The position numbers and the translations under genes are program-made. The notes under the pieces are model-generated. The model was not told the DNA's origin. It worked only from the letters and a program-made list of their open reading frames with translations, and did not search any database. Below, one piece after another: positions 16,954-26,059 of a DNA stretch of 38,570 bases; within the stretch, counting starts at the first letter, position 1, and every line of letters starts with the position of its first letter. This DNA is from Paracidovorax anthurii (GTDB taxonomy: Bacteria > Pseudomonadota > Gammaproteobacteria > Burkholderiales > Burkholderiaceae_C): the NCBI RefSeq assembly GCF_003269065.1, contig NZ_QLTA01000052.1, positions 1 through 38,570 of the forward strand, read 5' to 3'.

Positions 16954-17580
16954 ATGCAAATCCTCCATCTCGACTCCAGCGTTCTCGGCGAAGCCTCCGT
17001 ATCGCGCAACCTGACCCGGCACATCGTGGAAGCGCTCGTGCGCGAGCAGCCCTCGGCGCGGATCGTGTACCGGGATCTGGCCGAGGACGCCATCCCCCAC
17101 CTCACCGGCCCCATCGCGGCCGGTTTCCGATCGCAAGGTCCGCAGGAATTCGCCGCCGCCGTGCGGGACGAGCATGCGCGTTCCAGCACGCTGGTCGAAG
17201 AGCTGCTCGCGAGCGATGTGATCGTGCTCGGCGCGCCCATGTACAACTTCTCGGTGCCCACGCAGCTCAAGGCGTGGATCGATCGCGTCACGCAGCCGGG
17301 CCGCACCTTCCGCTACACCGAGACGGGCCCCATCGGGCTGACCCAGGGCAAGCGCGTCATCGTCGCGTCCACCCGCGGCGGCATGTATTCCGAGCCCGCG
17401 CTGCAGCACATGGACTACCAGGAGGACTACCTGCGGACCCTCTTCAATTTCATGGGCATCGTCGATGTCCGGATCGTGCGCGCCGAGCGCCTCTCCCGCG
17501 GCCCCGAGATCCGCAGCCAAGCCGTCGAGGCCGCCCGGGACCAGGCCCCGGCGCTGGCCCAGTGGGCACTGGCCGCCTGA
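16954..17580 (+). CDS. azoR: FMN-dependent NADH:azo/quinone reductase
   Basis: A 208-residue flavodoxin-fold enzyme of the AzoR family that reduces quinones and azo compounds with two electrons from NADH. Visible marks are the FMN phosphate loop near LDSSVLGEASVSRNL, GAPMYNFSVPTQLKAWIDRV, TFRYTETGPIGL, and STRGGMY, which contacts the flavin. Length is normal. It is first in a tight operon with a YciI protein and a secreted hydrolase, and divergent from a LysR gene. A detoxification role for reactive quinones is likely. Confidence 0.92.
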   Translation: MQILHLDSSVLGEASVSRNLTRHIVEALVREQPSARIVYRDLAEDAIPHLTGPIAAGFRSQGPQEFAAAVRDEHARSSTLVEELLASDVIVLGAPMYNFSVPTQLKAWIDRVTQPGRTFRYTETGPIGLTQGKRVIVASTRGGMYSEPALQHMDYQEDYLRTLFNFMGIVDVRIVRAERLSRGPEIRSQAVEAARDQAPALAQWALAA

Positions 17581-17630
17581 AACCGTCCTCTTTCTCCTTC
17601 CCGCTTTCTCCCTCCACCGGAAACCCACCC

Positions 17631-17939
17631 ATGCTCTACGCCGTCACCCTCACCTATATCCGCCCCCTGGAAGAAATCGACGCCCATCTCGACTCCCACC
17701 GGGACTGGCTCGTCCAGCACGCCGGCCTGGGCCACATCCTGGTGGCCGGCCCGCTGGAGCCGAAGATCGGCGGCATGGTCATCATGCATTGCGACAGCCG
17801 TGCCGACGTGGACCGGATACTGGCCCTGGACTCGTTCCACATCCACCGGCTGGCCGATTACGACGTCCGGCCGTTCGACCCGGTGTTGCGCGCGGCGGCG
17901 TTTCCCGCCGAATGGGCACCGCGGAGCAAGGCCGTATGA
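17631..17939 (+). CDS. YciI family protein
   Basis: A 102-residue protein with the YciI dimeric ferredoxin-like fold: MLYAVTLTYIRPLEEIDAHLDSHRDWL, then HILVAGPLEPKIGGMVIM, and the end DSFHIHRLADYDVRPFDP. The conserved His/Asp pair of the family (SHRDWL) is present. Family members are small enzymes or accessory proteins whose exact reaction is rarely known. It begins 50 bases after azoR, and its stop overlaps the next start in an ATGA arrangement, so it is part of the azoR operon. Confidence 0.88.
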   Translation: MLYAVTLTYIRPLEEIDAHLDSHRDWLVQHAGLGHILVAGPLEPKIGGMVIMHCDSRADVDRILALDSFHIHRLADYDVRPFDPVLRAAAFPAEWAPRSKAV

Positions 17940-18715
17940 GCGCCGCGCGCGGGCCTGGCGGCCGCCTCCGCCGGTGGGCCGCCGCAGCGCTCGTCCTGGG
18001 GGCCACCCTGGCGCATGCCGGTGATGCCGGGGGCATCCGCGACATCGTGCTGGTGCATGGCGCGTTCACGGATGGGTCGTCGTGGTCGCCGGTGATCCGC
18101 GCCTTGCAGCACAAGGGCTACCGCGTCGCCGCGGTGCAGAACCCGCTGACCTCCCTGGCCGACGACGTCGCCGCCACGCGCCGCGTGGTGCGGCGGCAGA
18201 AAGGCCCCGTCCTGCTCGTGGGGCACTCCTGGGGCGGGGTCGTCGTCTCGGAGGCCGGCACCGAAGAGTCCGTGAAGGGCATCGTCTATCTGTCCGCGCT
18301 GGTGCCGGACGCGGGCGAATCCGTGGCGGGCCTGCTTGCGCGCATGCGGGCGCCGATGGAGGGCCTGGTGCCCGACCAGGACGGCCTCGTCTGGCTGGAC
18401 GACCCGCACGTGTACCAGCGCCTGATGGCCGGGGATGTTCCCCGGGCGACGGTGCAGGCGCTGGCCGCGGTCCAGCAGCCCATGTCCGCCCGGGCCTTCC
18501 AGGAGCCGCTGACGCTGGCGGCCTGGCGCATCCGGCCCACGTGGTACCTGGTGACGGAGCAGGACCATGCGCTGGCCCCTGGCGTGCAGCGGGCGATCGC
18601 GCGCCACATCGGCGCGCGCGTCTCCTCGCTGCCGTCGAGCCACCTGTCCCTGGTGTCGCATCCCCAGGCCGTGGCCGACCTGATCGACCGGGCCGCGCGC
18701 GCTGCAGGGCGCTAG
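17936..18715 (+). CDS. Secreted alpha/beta hydrolase
   Basis: A 259-residue alpha/beta-hydrolase with an N-terminal signal peptide ([18 protein letters not shown], cut near residue 29), so it acts outside the cytoplasm. The oxyanion segment is [10 protein letters not shown] at 41-50. The nucleophile is S98 in GHSWGG, and the histidine lies in [10 protein letters not shown] near the C-terminus. It resembles esterases of the EstC/salicylate-esterase-like group. Its ATG overlaps the YciI stop (ATGA), so it is the third gene of the azoR operon. The natural substrate is unknown. Confidence 0.88.
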   Translation: MSAARGPGGRLRRWAAAALVLGATLAHAGDAGGIRDIVLVHGAFTDGSSWSPVIRALQHKGYRVAAVQNPLTSLADDVAATRRVVRRQKGPVLLVGHSWGGVVVSEAGTEESVKGIVYLSALVPDAGESVAGLLARMRAPMEGLVPDQDGLVWLDDPHVYQRLMAGDVPRATVQALAAVQQPMSARAFQEPLTLAAWRIRPTWYLVTEQDHALAPGVQRAIARHIGARVSSLPSSHLSLVSHPQAVADLIDRAARAAGR

Positions 18716-18851
18716 CCCGGCCCGGGGGCGGGACGCCGCGCCCCGGACGCGGGCGCCTATGATGGCGGCGCCCGCCCCGATCACCGTTCACTGCCTTGCG
18801 CGGCGCGCAACGGGCCGGCTTTGCGCGCCGCCGTACCTCTCCTACACCGCC

Positions 18852-20057
18852 ATGCCCATCACCCTCGGCACCCCCCTCTCGCCCTCCGCCACCAAAGTCA
18901 TGCTCCTCGGCTCCGGCGAGCTGGGCAAGGAAGTGCTCATCGCCCTGCAGCGCCTGGGCGTGGAAACCATCGCCGTGGACCGCTACGACCACGCCCCTGG
19001 CCAGCAGGTGGCGCACCACGCGCGCACCATCGCCATGAGCGACCCGGCCCAGCTCAAGGCCCTCGTCGAGGCCGAGCGCCCGCACTTCGTCGTGCCCGAG
19101 ATCGAGGCCATCGCCACGCCCATGCTCGAAGAGCTGGAGGCCGCCGGCACCGTGCGCGTGATCCCCACGGCCCGCGCCGCGCGCCTCACCATGGACCGCG
19201 AGGGCATCCGCCGCCTCGCCGCCGAAACCCTGGGCCTGCCCACCAGCCCCTACCGCTTCTGCGATTCGCTCGCGGAACTGCAGGCCGCGATCGACGGCGG
19301 CATCGGCTACCCCTGCATCGTCAAGCCCGTGATGAGCAGCTCCGGCAAGGGCCAGAGCAAGATCGACGGCCCCGCCGACGTGCAAAAAGCCTGGGACTAC
19401 GCCATGGCCGGCGGCCGCGTGAGCCACGGCCGCGTGATCGTCGAGGGCTTCATCGACTTCGAATACGAGATCACCCTGCTCACCGTGCGCGCGCTCGGCG
19501 AGGGCGGCGAGGTCGAGACGCACTTCTGCGAGCCCATCGGCCACGTGCAGGTGAGCGGCGACTACGTGGAAAGCTGGCAGCCCCAGCCCATGCGCTCCGC
19601 CGCGCTGGAGCGCGCCCGCGCCATCGCCCGGGCCGTCACCGACAACCTCGGCGGCCAGGGCCTCTTCGGCGTGGAGCTGTTCGTGAAGGGCGACGAGGTG
19701 TGGTTCAGCGAAGTGAGCCCGCGCCCGCACGACACGGGCCTGGTCACGCTGGCCACGCAGGTGCAGAGCGAATTCGAGCTGCACGCGCGCGCCATCCTGG
19801 GCCTGCCCGTGAACACCGCGCTGCGCAGCCCCGGCGCCAGCGCCGTGATCTACGGCGGCATGGACGCGCAGGGCATCGCCTTCGATGGCGTCGATGAGGC
19901 GCTGCGCGTGCCGGGCACCGACCTGCGCCTCTTCGGCAAGCCCGAGAGCTTCGCCAAGCGCCGCATGGGCGTGGCCCTGGCCTTCGCCGACAGCGTGGAC
20001 GTGGCGCGCGAGCGGGCCAAGCTCGCGGCCGGCAAGGTCAGGCCGCGCAAGGCGTGA
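18852..20057 (+). CDS. purT: Formate-dependent phosphoribosylglycinamide formyltransferase
   Basis: PurT makes formyl-GAR from GAR, formate and ATP in purine synthesis, without folate. The 401 residues form an ATP-grasp enzyme: [24 protein letters not shown] at the N-terminus, [25 protein letters not shown] (ATP-binding), [40 protein letters not shown], and the end in [17 protein letters not shown]. The ATG at 18852 gives the normal [10 protein letters not shown] start; 18759 would add 31 unrelated residues. It has its own upstream region and stands alone. Confidence 0.96.
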   Translation: MPITLGTPLSPSATKVMLLGSGELGKEVLIALQRLGVETIAVDRYDHAPGQQVAHHARTIAMSDPAQLKALVEAERPHFVVPEIEAIATPMLEELEAAGTVRVIPTARAARLTMDREGIRRLAAETLGLPTSPYRFCDSLAELQAAIDGGIGYPCIVKPVMSSSGKGQSKIDGPADVQKAWDYAMAGGRVSHGRVIVEGFIDFEYEITLLTVRALGEGGEVETHFCEPIGHVQVSGDYVESWQPQPMRSAALERARAIARAVTDNLGGQGLFGVELFVKGDEVWFSEVSPRPHDTGLVTLATQVQSEFELHARAILGLPVNTALRSPGASAVIYGGMDAQGIAFDGVDEALRVPGTDLRLFGKPESFAKRRMGVALAFADSVDVARERAKLAAGKVRPRKA

Positions 20058-20082
20058 ACCGGCCCCGGTGCCCTGCCGGCCT

Positions 20083-21045
20083 TCAGCGCTTCGGGGCCAC
20101 CACGTTCACCGGGTGGCCGGCCGCGAAGGCCTCGACGTTGTCGATCAACTGATCGGCCAGGGCCTGGATGGCCTCGGCGCTGGCCCAGGCCACGTGGGGT
20201 GTGAGCAGGAAGTCGGGCCGGTCCAGCAGGGCCATGAACGGATGGTCCGGCGGTGGCGGCTCCACGCTGGTGACGTCGAAGGCGGCGCCGCCGATCTGCC
20301 CCGCGTCGAGCGCGGCGGCCACAGCGCCCTCGTCCACCAGCCCTCCGCGCGCCGTGTTGATCAGCAGGGGGCGGCGCTCCATCCGCGCGAATTCGGGGGC
20401 CGAGATCATGTTCCGCGTGCCGTCGTTGAGCGGGCAGTGCAGCGTCAGGATGTCCGACTGGCGCAGCGTTTCCTCGAACGGGGTGTAGAGGGCGCCTTGC
20501 CCGGTGCGGCCCTTGTGCCCCGACATCAGCACGCGCATGCCCAGCGCACGGCCCATGGCGGCCACCGACCGGCCCAGGGCGCCGTCGCCGACGATGCCCA
20601 GCGTGGAACCCGCCAGGTCCCGGATGGGGTGGTCGAAGAAGCAGAACTGGCCCGCCTGCTGCCAGCGCCCCGCGCGCACGGCATCGCGGTAGGCGCAGAT
20701 GCTGCGCCGCAGCGCGAAGATCAGCGCGAACGTGTGTTCCGGCACCGTGTGCGTGGCGTAGTTGCGCACGTTGCTGACCACGATGCCCCGGGCCTGGCAG
20801 GCCGCCAGGTCGATGTTGTCGGTGCCCGTCGCGGCCACGGCGATCAGGCGCAGGCGCGGGGCCCGGGCCAGCGCATCCGCGGTGAGCCGGACCTTGTTGA
20901 CGATCGCCACGTCCGCGTCGCGCAGGCGGTCCGCCACCTCGGCCGGCAGGGTGCGGGGGTGCTCCACCCACTGGTGATCGAATGCGGGACGGCGCACGCG
21001 CGTCTGCGGGGAAATCGTCTCGCGGTCGAGGAATACGATCTTCAT
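20083..21045 (-). CDS. D-2-hydroxyacid dehydrogenase (glycerate dehydrogenase/hydroxypyruvate reductase-like)
   Basis: A 320-residue NAD(P)-dependent D-isomer-specific dehydrogenase. The nucleotide site is GIVGDGALGRS (150-160). The catalytic set is R233 in NTARGG, E262 in SVEPP, and H284 in TPHVAW. The N-terminal MKIVFLDRETI and the ATGTDNIDL segment are close to glycerate dehydrogenases, so reduction of hydroxypyruvate to D-glycerate is the best guess. It lies 16 bases after a transketolase gene on the same strand, and the divergent arm encodes a glycerate kinase, which supports glycerate as an intermediate. Exact substrate is inference. Confidence 0.9.
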   Translation of the reverse strand: MKIVFLDRETISPQTRVRRPAFDHQWVEHPRTLPAEVADRLRDADVAIVNKVRLTADALARAPRLRLIAVAATGTDNIDLAACQARGIVVSNVRNYATHTVPEHTFALIFALRRSICAYRDAVRAGRWQQAGQFCFFDHPIRDLAGSTLGIVGDGALGRSVAAMGRALGMRVLMSGHKGRTGQGALYTPFEETLRQSDILTLHCPLNDGTRNMISAPEFARMERRPLLINTARGGLVDEGAVAAALDAGQIGGAAFDVTSVEPPPPDHPFMALLDRPDFLLTPHVAWASAEAIQALADQLIDNVEAFAAGHPVNVVAPKR

Positions 21046-21061
21046 GGCGCGTCTCCTCGCT

Positions 21062-23044
21062 TCACTCCGCCAGCAGGCGGCGGGCTTCGCGGACCACGGC
21101 CTCCGGCGTGATGCCGAACAGCCGGTACAGGGCGTCCGCCGGGCCGGAGGCGCCGAAGCCGGTCATGCCCACGAATCCGCCCCGCTCGCCCAGGTAGGCG
21201 TCCCAGCCCAGGCGGCAGGCCGCCTCGACGGCCACGCGCACGCCCGTGCCCAGCACCTGGCGGCGGTAGGCGGCCTCTTGCTGCTCGAACAGCTCCCAGC
21301 AGGGCAGGGAGACGACGGCCGTGCCGGTGCCCTGCTGCTCCAGCGTGTCGCGCGCCGCCAGCGCCAGCGCCACTTCGGAGCCGGTGGCCAGCAGCGTGAC
21401 CTGCCGCGGGCCGCAGGCCGCCTCGCGCAGCACGTAGCCGCCGTGCGCGCTCAGGTTCTCCGGCGTGTGCGTTGCGCGCACCAGGGGCAGGTTCTGCCGC
21501 GCGAAAACCAGGCTCACGGGGCCCGTGGCATGGGCCATGGCGACCTCCCAGCATTCCGCCGCCTCCACGGGGTCGGCGGGGCGCATCACGAGCATGTTGG
21601 GCATGGCGCGCAGCGAGGCCAGGATCTCCACCGGCTGGTGGGTCGGCCCGTTCCTGCCGATGCCGATGGAGTCGTGGCTGAACACGAACTTGACCGGCAG
21701 GCCCATGAGCGCGGCCATGCGCATGGCGGGGCGTTCGTAGTCCGAGAACGCGAGGTAGGTGACCGAGAGCGGCACGATGCCGCCGTGCGCGGCCATGCCG
21801 TTGGCCATGGCGCCCATGAGGTGTTCGCGCACGCCGCAGTGCACGTAGGCGCCCGAGCGGTCCGCGGCGGTGAATGCGGCCAGGCGGCGCTTGTGGCCCG
21901 TGGGGGCCTCCAGGTCGGCGCAGCCGACCATGCGCTCGGGCACGACCGGCGCGAGCAGGTCGTTGATCTCGGCCGAGATCAGGATGCCGCCGGTCTCCTG
22001 GGGCGAGGCCACCGCGCGCTGCTTGTAATCCAGCAGCACCTGCTGCCAGCCTGCGGGCAGCTCGCCGTTCATGGTGCGCTGGAACTCCGCGCGCCCGGCC
22101 GCGGGCAGGTCGTCCAGGCGGCGCTGCCATGCGGCGCGTTCCGCCGCGCCGCGCCGGCCGGCGTCCCGCCATGCGCCCAGCACGTCGGCGGGAATGTCGA
22201 AGGTGCCGTGCGGCCAGTCCAGCAACTGGCGGGCCTCCTGGGCGTCCTGCGCGTAGAGCCGCGCGCTGTGGCCGCCCCGCTGGCCCTGCAGGCGCGGAAT
22301 GCCCCGGGCGATGGTGGTGCGGCAGGCGATGAGGGAGGGGCGCCCGTCCCTGCGCGCCAGCGCCAGTGCCGCGGACACCGCCTCGATGTCGTGCCCGTCC
22401 ACCTCGACCACGTGCCATTGCGCGACCCGGAAGCGCTCGGCCACGTCCTCGCTGATGGAGAGGTCGGTGCTGCCGTCGTCGGTGATGCGGTTGTCGTCCC
22501 ACAGCAGCACCAGCTTGCCCAGGCGCAGGTGGCCGGCCAGGGAGATCATCTCCTGGCCGATGCCCTCCTGCAGGCAGCCGTCGCCCACGAAGGCATAGGT
22601 GAAATGGTCCACGAGGCCGCCGCCGAAGCGGGCGTTGAGGTAGGCCTCGGCCACGGCCATGCCGAAGGCGTTGGCGATGCCCTGGCCCAGCGGGCCCGTG
22701 GTGACCTCGATGCCGTGGGCCGGCTGGCGCTCGGGGTGGCCCTCGCAGTGCGAGCCCAGCTCACGGAAGCGCTGGATCTGGTCGAGGGGGATGTGCTCGT
22801 AGCCGCTCAGGTGCAGCAGGGCGTAGAGCAGCATCGAGCCGTGCCCGTTCGAGAGCACCACGCGGTCGCGGTCCCACCATTGCGGGGCGGCCGCATCGAA
22901 TTTCAGGTGCCGCGTGTACAGGGCGGTGGCGATCTCCGCCATGCCCAGGGGCACGCCCTGGTGCCCCTCGCCCGCGCGGACGATGGCGTCGATGGAAAGA
23001 AAGCGGATGGCGTGCGCCAGGGGCTGTAGCGGGTGTGCGCTCAT
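21062..23044 (-). CDS. tkt: Transketolase, full-length
   Basis: A 660-residue thiamine diphosphate enzyme that moves a two-carbon ketol group between sugars. Visible parts are RAGEGHQGVPLGMAEI, LSNGHGSMLLYALLHLSGY, TTGPLGQGIANAFGMA, the TPP/Mg motif FVGDGCLQEG followed by DDNRIT, RGGHSARLY, the pyrimidine domain GVREHLMGAMANGMA and DSIGIGRNGPTHQPVE, and the C-terminal TLLATGSEVALAL. Alternative starts upstream are out of character, so ATG 23044 is used. It is linked to a hydroxyacid dehydrogenase and divergent from a second, split transketolase. It may be a specialised copy rather than the pentose-phosphate housekeeping enzyme. Confidence 0.94.
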   Translation of the reverse strand: MSAHPLQPLAHAIRFLSIDAIVRAGEGHQGVPLGMAEIATALYTRHLKFDAAAPQWWDRDRVVLSNGHGSMLLYALLHLSGYEHIPLDQIQRFRELGSHCEGHPERQPAHGIEVTTGPLGQGIANAFGMAVAEAYLNARFGGGLVDHFTYAFVGDGCLQEGIGQEMISLAGHLRLGKLVLLWDDNRITDDGSTDLSISEDVAERFRVAQWHVVEVDGHDIEAVSAALALARRDGRPSLIACRTTIARGIPRLQGQRGGHSARLYAQDAQEARQLLDWPHGTFDIPADVLGAWRDAGRRGAAERAAWQRRLDDLPAAGRAEFQRTMNGELPAGWQQVLLDYKQRAVASPQETGGILISAEINDLLAPVVPERMVGCADLEAPTGHKRRLAAFTAADRSGAYVHCGVREHLMGAMANGMAAHGGIVPLSVTYLAFSDYERPAMRMAALMGLPVKFVFSHDSIGIGRNGPTHQPVEILASLRAMPNMLVMRPADPVEAAECWEVAMAHATGPVSLVFARQNLPLVRATHTPENLSAHGGYVLREAACGPRQVTLLATGSEVALALAARDTLEQQGTGTAVVSLPCWELFEQQEAAYRRQVLGTGVRVAVEAACRLGWDAYLGERGGFVGMTGFGASGPADALYRLFGITPEAVVREARRLLAE

Positions 23045-23173
23045 GGTGTCTGCGCGCCGCCCGCCGGGCGCGCGCGCCTGTCTCCTGTGTGGGTTGAATC
23101 GAACGGACGCGATTCTTGGGGGCCCCACAGGTTGAGGACAAGCGACGAATATTCAGCGGTGGATGAATGCCGT

Positions 23174-24082
23174 TCATGCACTGCCGGGCGCGTGCGGCGG
23201 CGCACCCGCCGGCCGGGCCTCTTCGCGGACCCAGTCGAGGAATTTCTTCACTTCCGGCCGGGCGGCATGGCGCGCGGGGTACACGAGGAAGTGCGCCTGC
23301 ACTTCCAGGCTCATCTCGTCGCCGAACACGGGCTGCAGCCGGCCGCTGGCGATGTGCGCCTGCCCGAGGCTGGCGCTCTCCAAGGCCACGCCCAGCGACT
23401 GGACGGCCGCATCCAGGCTCATCATGGCCCGGTCGAACTTCAGGGCGATGCGGTCCGGGCGGTGCGCGGGCTCGAAGCGGGCGAACCATTCCGGCCACTG
23501 CGCGACGTTGACCATGGACTGGATCAGCGGCGCCTGCAGCAGATCCTGCGGCGTATGCAGCGCGTGCCGGCGGATGAATTCGGGGCTGGCCAGCGGCAGC
23601 ACCTTCTCCGAGAAAACGGGCTCGACCTCCAGGTGCGGCCAGGCCGGCAGTCCGTAGCGGATGTCGAGATCGACGAGGCCGAGCTGGAAGTCCGAGTGCA
23701 GGTGCGAGGCCGACAGCACCAGGGAGATCCCGGGGTGGCACCGGGCGAAGCGCGCGATGCGCGGCATGAGCCACAGGGACGCGAAGCTGGGGCTGCAGTG
23801 CAGGTACAGCGTGTCCTGCACGCCATGGCGCAGGTCTTCCGTCGCGGTGTTGATGGCGCCGAGCGCGTTGCCCACGCGCTGCAGGTAGCTCTGCCCGGCG
23901 GGGGTCAGAGCCACACCGCGGGAAGACCGCTCGAAAAGCCGCACGCCGAGCAGGTTCTCCAGCTTGGCCAGCTGGTGGCTGATGGCCGAGGGCGTGAGGT
24001 GCAGTTCATTGGCCGCCAGCGAAAAGCTCCGTCGCCGGGCGACGGCCTCGAAGGCCTGGAGGGCGCTGAGCGGTGGAATCAC
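23174..24082 (-). CDS. LysR-family regulator of the divergent transketolase/TRAP locus
   Basis: A 302-residue LysR regulator of the GcvA-like type: PPLSALQAFEAVARRRSFSL, the helix-turn-helix LTPSAISHQLAKLENLLGVRLFERSSRGVALT, then an effector domain with LHCSPSFASLWLMPRIARF. The first in-frame ATG (24196) would add 38 unlikely residues and lie over the opposite promoter. The GTG at 24082 gives VIPPLSALQAF, a standard start. A perfect TGAAC-TTT-GTTCA repeat lies 7-19 bases upstream. It is 129 bases ahead of the transketolase gene on its own strand and divergent from the SDR-TRAP operon, so it probably controls both arms. Confidence 0.9.
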   Translation of the reverse strand: MIPPLSALQAFEAVARRRSFSLAANELHLTPSAISHQLAKLENLLGVRLFERSSRGVALTPAGQSYLQRVGNALGAINTATEDLRHGVQDTLYLHCSPSFASLWLMPRIARFARCHPGISLVLSASHLHSDFQLGLVDLDIRYGLPAWPHLEVEPVFSEKVLPLASPEFIRRHALHTPQDLLQAPLIQSMVNVAQWPEWFARFEPAHRPDRIALKFDRAMMSLDAAVQSLGVALESASLGQAHIASGRLQPVFGDEMSLEVQAHFLVYPARHAARPEVKKFLDWVREEARPAGAPPHAPGSA

Positions 24083-24088
24083 AGTGGA

Positions 24089-24101
24089 TGAACTTTGTTC
24101 A
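24089..24101. promoter_or_regulatory. LysR-type operator (T-N11-A) in the divergent promoter
   Basis: TGAACTTTGTTCA is a perfect inverted repeat with 5-bp arms and 3-bp centre and fits the T-N11-A rule for LysR boxes. It lies directly upstream of the GTG start of the LysR gene and 125 bases before the short-chain dehydrogenase start. The surrounding 24083-24160 is AT-rich for this genome, as expected for promoters. Confidence 0.6.
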
Positions 24102-24226
24102 CATATTGCGGTGCAACATGAATGAATTTGAATCGATGGTGAGTTTATATCGTTTGAGCCACCCCCCGGCGCATCCCAGAATCCGGCCACTCGCAACGCA
24201 GTTCACACACAGACAAGGAGACATGC

Positions 24227-24976
24227 ATGCTGCTCAAGGACAAAGTGGCCGTCATCACCGGCGGCGCAGGAATCAACGGGCTGGGATTCGCCACCGCCCG
24301 CATGATGGCGGAGCAGGGGGCCAGGGTGGTCATCCTGGACCTGGAAGCCGCCGATCCGCAGGCCGCCGCCGCGCGGCTGGGCGCAGGCCACATGGGCCTG
24401 GTGGCCAACGTGACCGACAAGGGCTCCTGCGAGGCCGCGGCGGCGGCCATCCAGGCGCGCTACGGCCGCATCGACATCCTGGTCAACAACGCCGGCGTGA
24501 CCCAGCCCGCGAAGTTCCTCGACATCACGGGCGCCGACTACGACCGCGTCCTGGACGTGAGCCTGCGCGGCACGCTCTATGCCTCGCAGGCGGTGCTGCC
24601 CCTCATGCAGGCGCAGCAAAGCGGCGCCATCGTCTGCATCTCCTCCGTCTCGGCACAGCGCGGCGGCGGCATCCTGGGCGGGCCGCACTATTCGGCCGCC
24701 AAGGCCGGGGTGCTGGGGCTGGCGCGCGCCATGGCCCGTGAATACGGGGGCAGCAACATCCGCGTCAACTGCGTGACGCCGGGCCTCATCGCCACCGACA
24801 TCAACAAGGGCAAGATTCCCGAGGACAAGCGCCAGGGCATCCTGGACGGCATCCCGCTGGCGCGCATCGGCGAGCCCGCCGACGTGGCTGGCTGCGTCGT
24901 GTTCCTGGCGAGCGACCTGGCCAGGTACTGCACGGGCGTCACGCTCGACGTGAACGGGGGCATGCTGATCCATTGA
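24227..24976 (+). CDS. Short-chain dehydrogenase/reductase (SDR)
   Basis: A 249-residue classical SDR. The cofactor motif is TGGAGINGLG at 11-20, with D38 after the second strand favouring NAD. NNAG is at 87-90, and the active site is S140, Y155 and K159 (YSAAK). The end, RYCTGVTLDVNGGMLIH, is typical of FabG-like polyol or sugar-acid dehydrogenases. AAGGAG eight bases before the ATG supports the start. As the first gene of the operon with a TRAP transporter and split transketolase, it probably oxidises the imported substrate to a ketone. Confidence 0.93.
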   Translation: MLLKDKVAVITGGAGINGLGFATARMMAEQGARVVILDLEAADPQAAAARLGAGHMGLVANVTDKGSCEAAAAAIQARYGRIDILVNNAGVTQPAKFLDITGADYDRVLDVSLRGTLYASQAVLPLMQAQQSGAIVCISSVSAQRGGGILGGPHYSAAKAGVLGLARAMAREYGGSNIRVNCVTPGLIATDINKGKIPEDKRQGILDGIPLARIGEPADVAGCVVFLASDLARYCTGVTLDVNGGMLIH

Positions 24977-25029
24977 CTCCCCGCCCCCTCGCGCATTCCT
25001 GAGAACACCACCACAACGGAGACAAGACA

Positions 25030-26013
25030 ATGCGATCCATCCCCCTTCTTCGCCGCACGCTGCTGGCCGCCGTCCTCGCGGCGGGCGCATCGCTGGCCTC
25101 GGCCCAGGCCGTCAAGCTCACGCTGGCCCACGGCAACCCGCCCGACAACCCGCGGCACCTGGCGGCGCTCAAGTTCGCCGAGACGGTCAAGGCCCGGACC
25201 GACGGCCGCGTGGAGATCCAGGTGGCCCATTCCGCGCAGCTCGGCGACGATGCCGCGATGGTGACGGGCCTGCGCTCGGGCACGCTGGACTTCTCGGCCA
25301 ACAGCCAGGGCGCCGTGGCCGCCGTGGTGCCCGAATTCGCCGCGCTGGGCATGCCCTTCCTCTTCGCCGACGTGCAGAAGGCCTGGAGCGTGATGGATGG
25401 AGCGATCGGCAAGGAGCTGGCCGACAAGACGGCGGCCAAGGGCATGATCCTGCTCGGGCTCTGGGACAACGGCGTGCGCCAGATGTCCAACAGCAAGCGC
25501 CCCATCAAGACGCCCGCCGACATGAAGGGCCTGAAGATGCGCACGCCGCCCGATGCGGTGACGGTGGACATCATGCAGGCCCTGGGCGCGGATGCCCAGC
25601 AGATCAAGTTTTCCGAGCTGTACGTGGCCCTGCAGCAGGGCGTGGTCGATGGCCAGGAGAACCCGCTGACCAACATCGCGTCGGCCAAGCTCTACGAAGT
25701 GCAGAAGTACATCTCGCTCACGGGCCACAAGTACGAGAGCACGCCCTTCCTCATGAGCAAGCGCACATGGGACCGCATGGCGCCGGCCGACCGCCAGGTG
25801 GTGGTGGAGGCCGCCGCCGAGGCGACCCAGCTGCAGCGCCAGCTCAACAAGGACATCGACGACCGGCTGGTCGCCGATCTCCAGGCCAAGGGCGTGCAGG
25901 TCGATACCGTGGACCGGGCCGCCTTCATGGAGGCGGCCAGGCCGGTGTACGCCAAGTGGCTGGCCAGCCCCATCGGCGCCTTCGTCGGCCGCGTGCAGCA
26001 GGCCGCCCGCTGA
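25030..26013 (+). CDS. dctP: TRAP transporter solute-binding protein (DctP family)
   Basis: A 327-residue periplasmic binding protein with a signal peptide (LLRRTLLAAVLAAGASLASAQA). The mature part has the DctP layout: VKLTLAHGNPPDNPRHLAALKFAE, GRVEIQVAHSAQLGDDAAMV, FSANSQGAV, PFLFADVQKAW, MKGLKMRTPPDAV with the arginine that usually grips a substrate carboxylate, and EGVVDGQENP-like GVVDGQENPL. Such proteins bind carboxylic acids or, less often, neutral ketoses. The ligand is unknown. It feeds the DctQ and DctM proteins encoded next. Confidence 0.95.
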   Translation: MRSIPLLRRTLLAAVLAAGASLASAQAVKLTLAHGNPPDNPRHLAALKFAETVKARTDGRVEIQVAHSAQLGDDAAMVTGLRSGTLDFSANSQGAVAAVVPEFAALGMPFLFADVQKAWSVMDGAIGKELADKTAAKGMILLGLWDNGVRQMSNSKRPIKTPADMKGLKMRTPPDAVTVDIMQALGADAQQIKFSELYVALQQGVVDGQENPLTNIASAKLYEVQKYISLTGHKYESTPFLMSKRTWDRMAPADRQVVVEAAAEATQLQRQLNKDIDDRLVADLQAKGVQVDTVDRAAFMEAARPVYAKWLASPIGAFVGRVQQAAR

Positions 26014-26059
26014 TGCCTTTCCTGGGTCCGCCGGCCGGCGGGCCCGCTAGGAGACCCTC

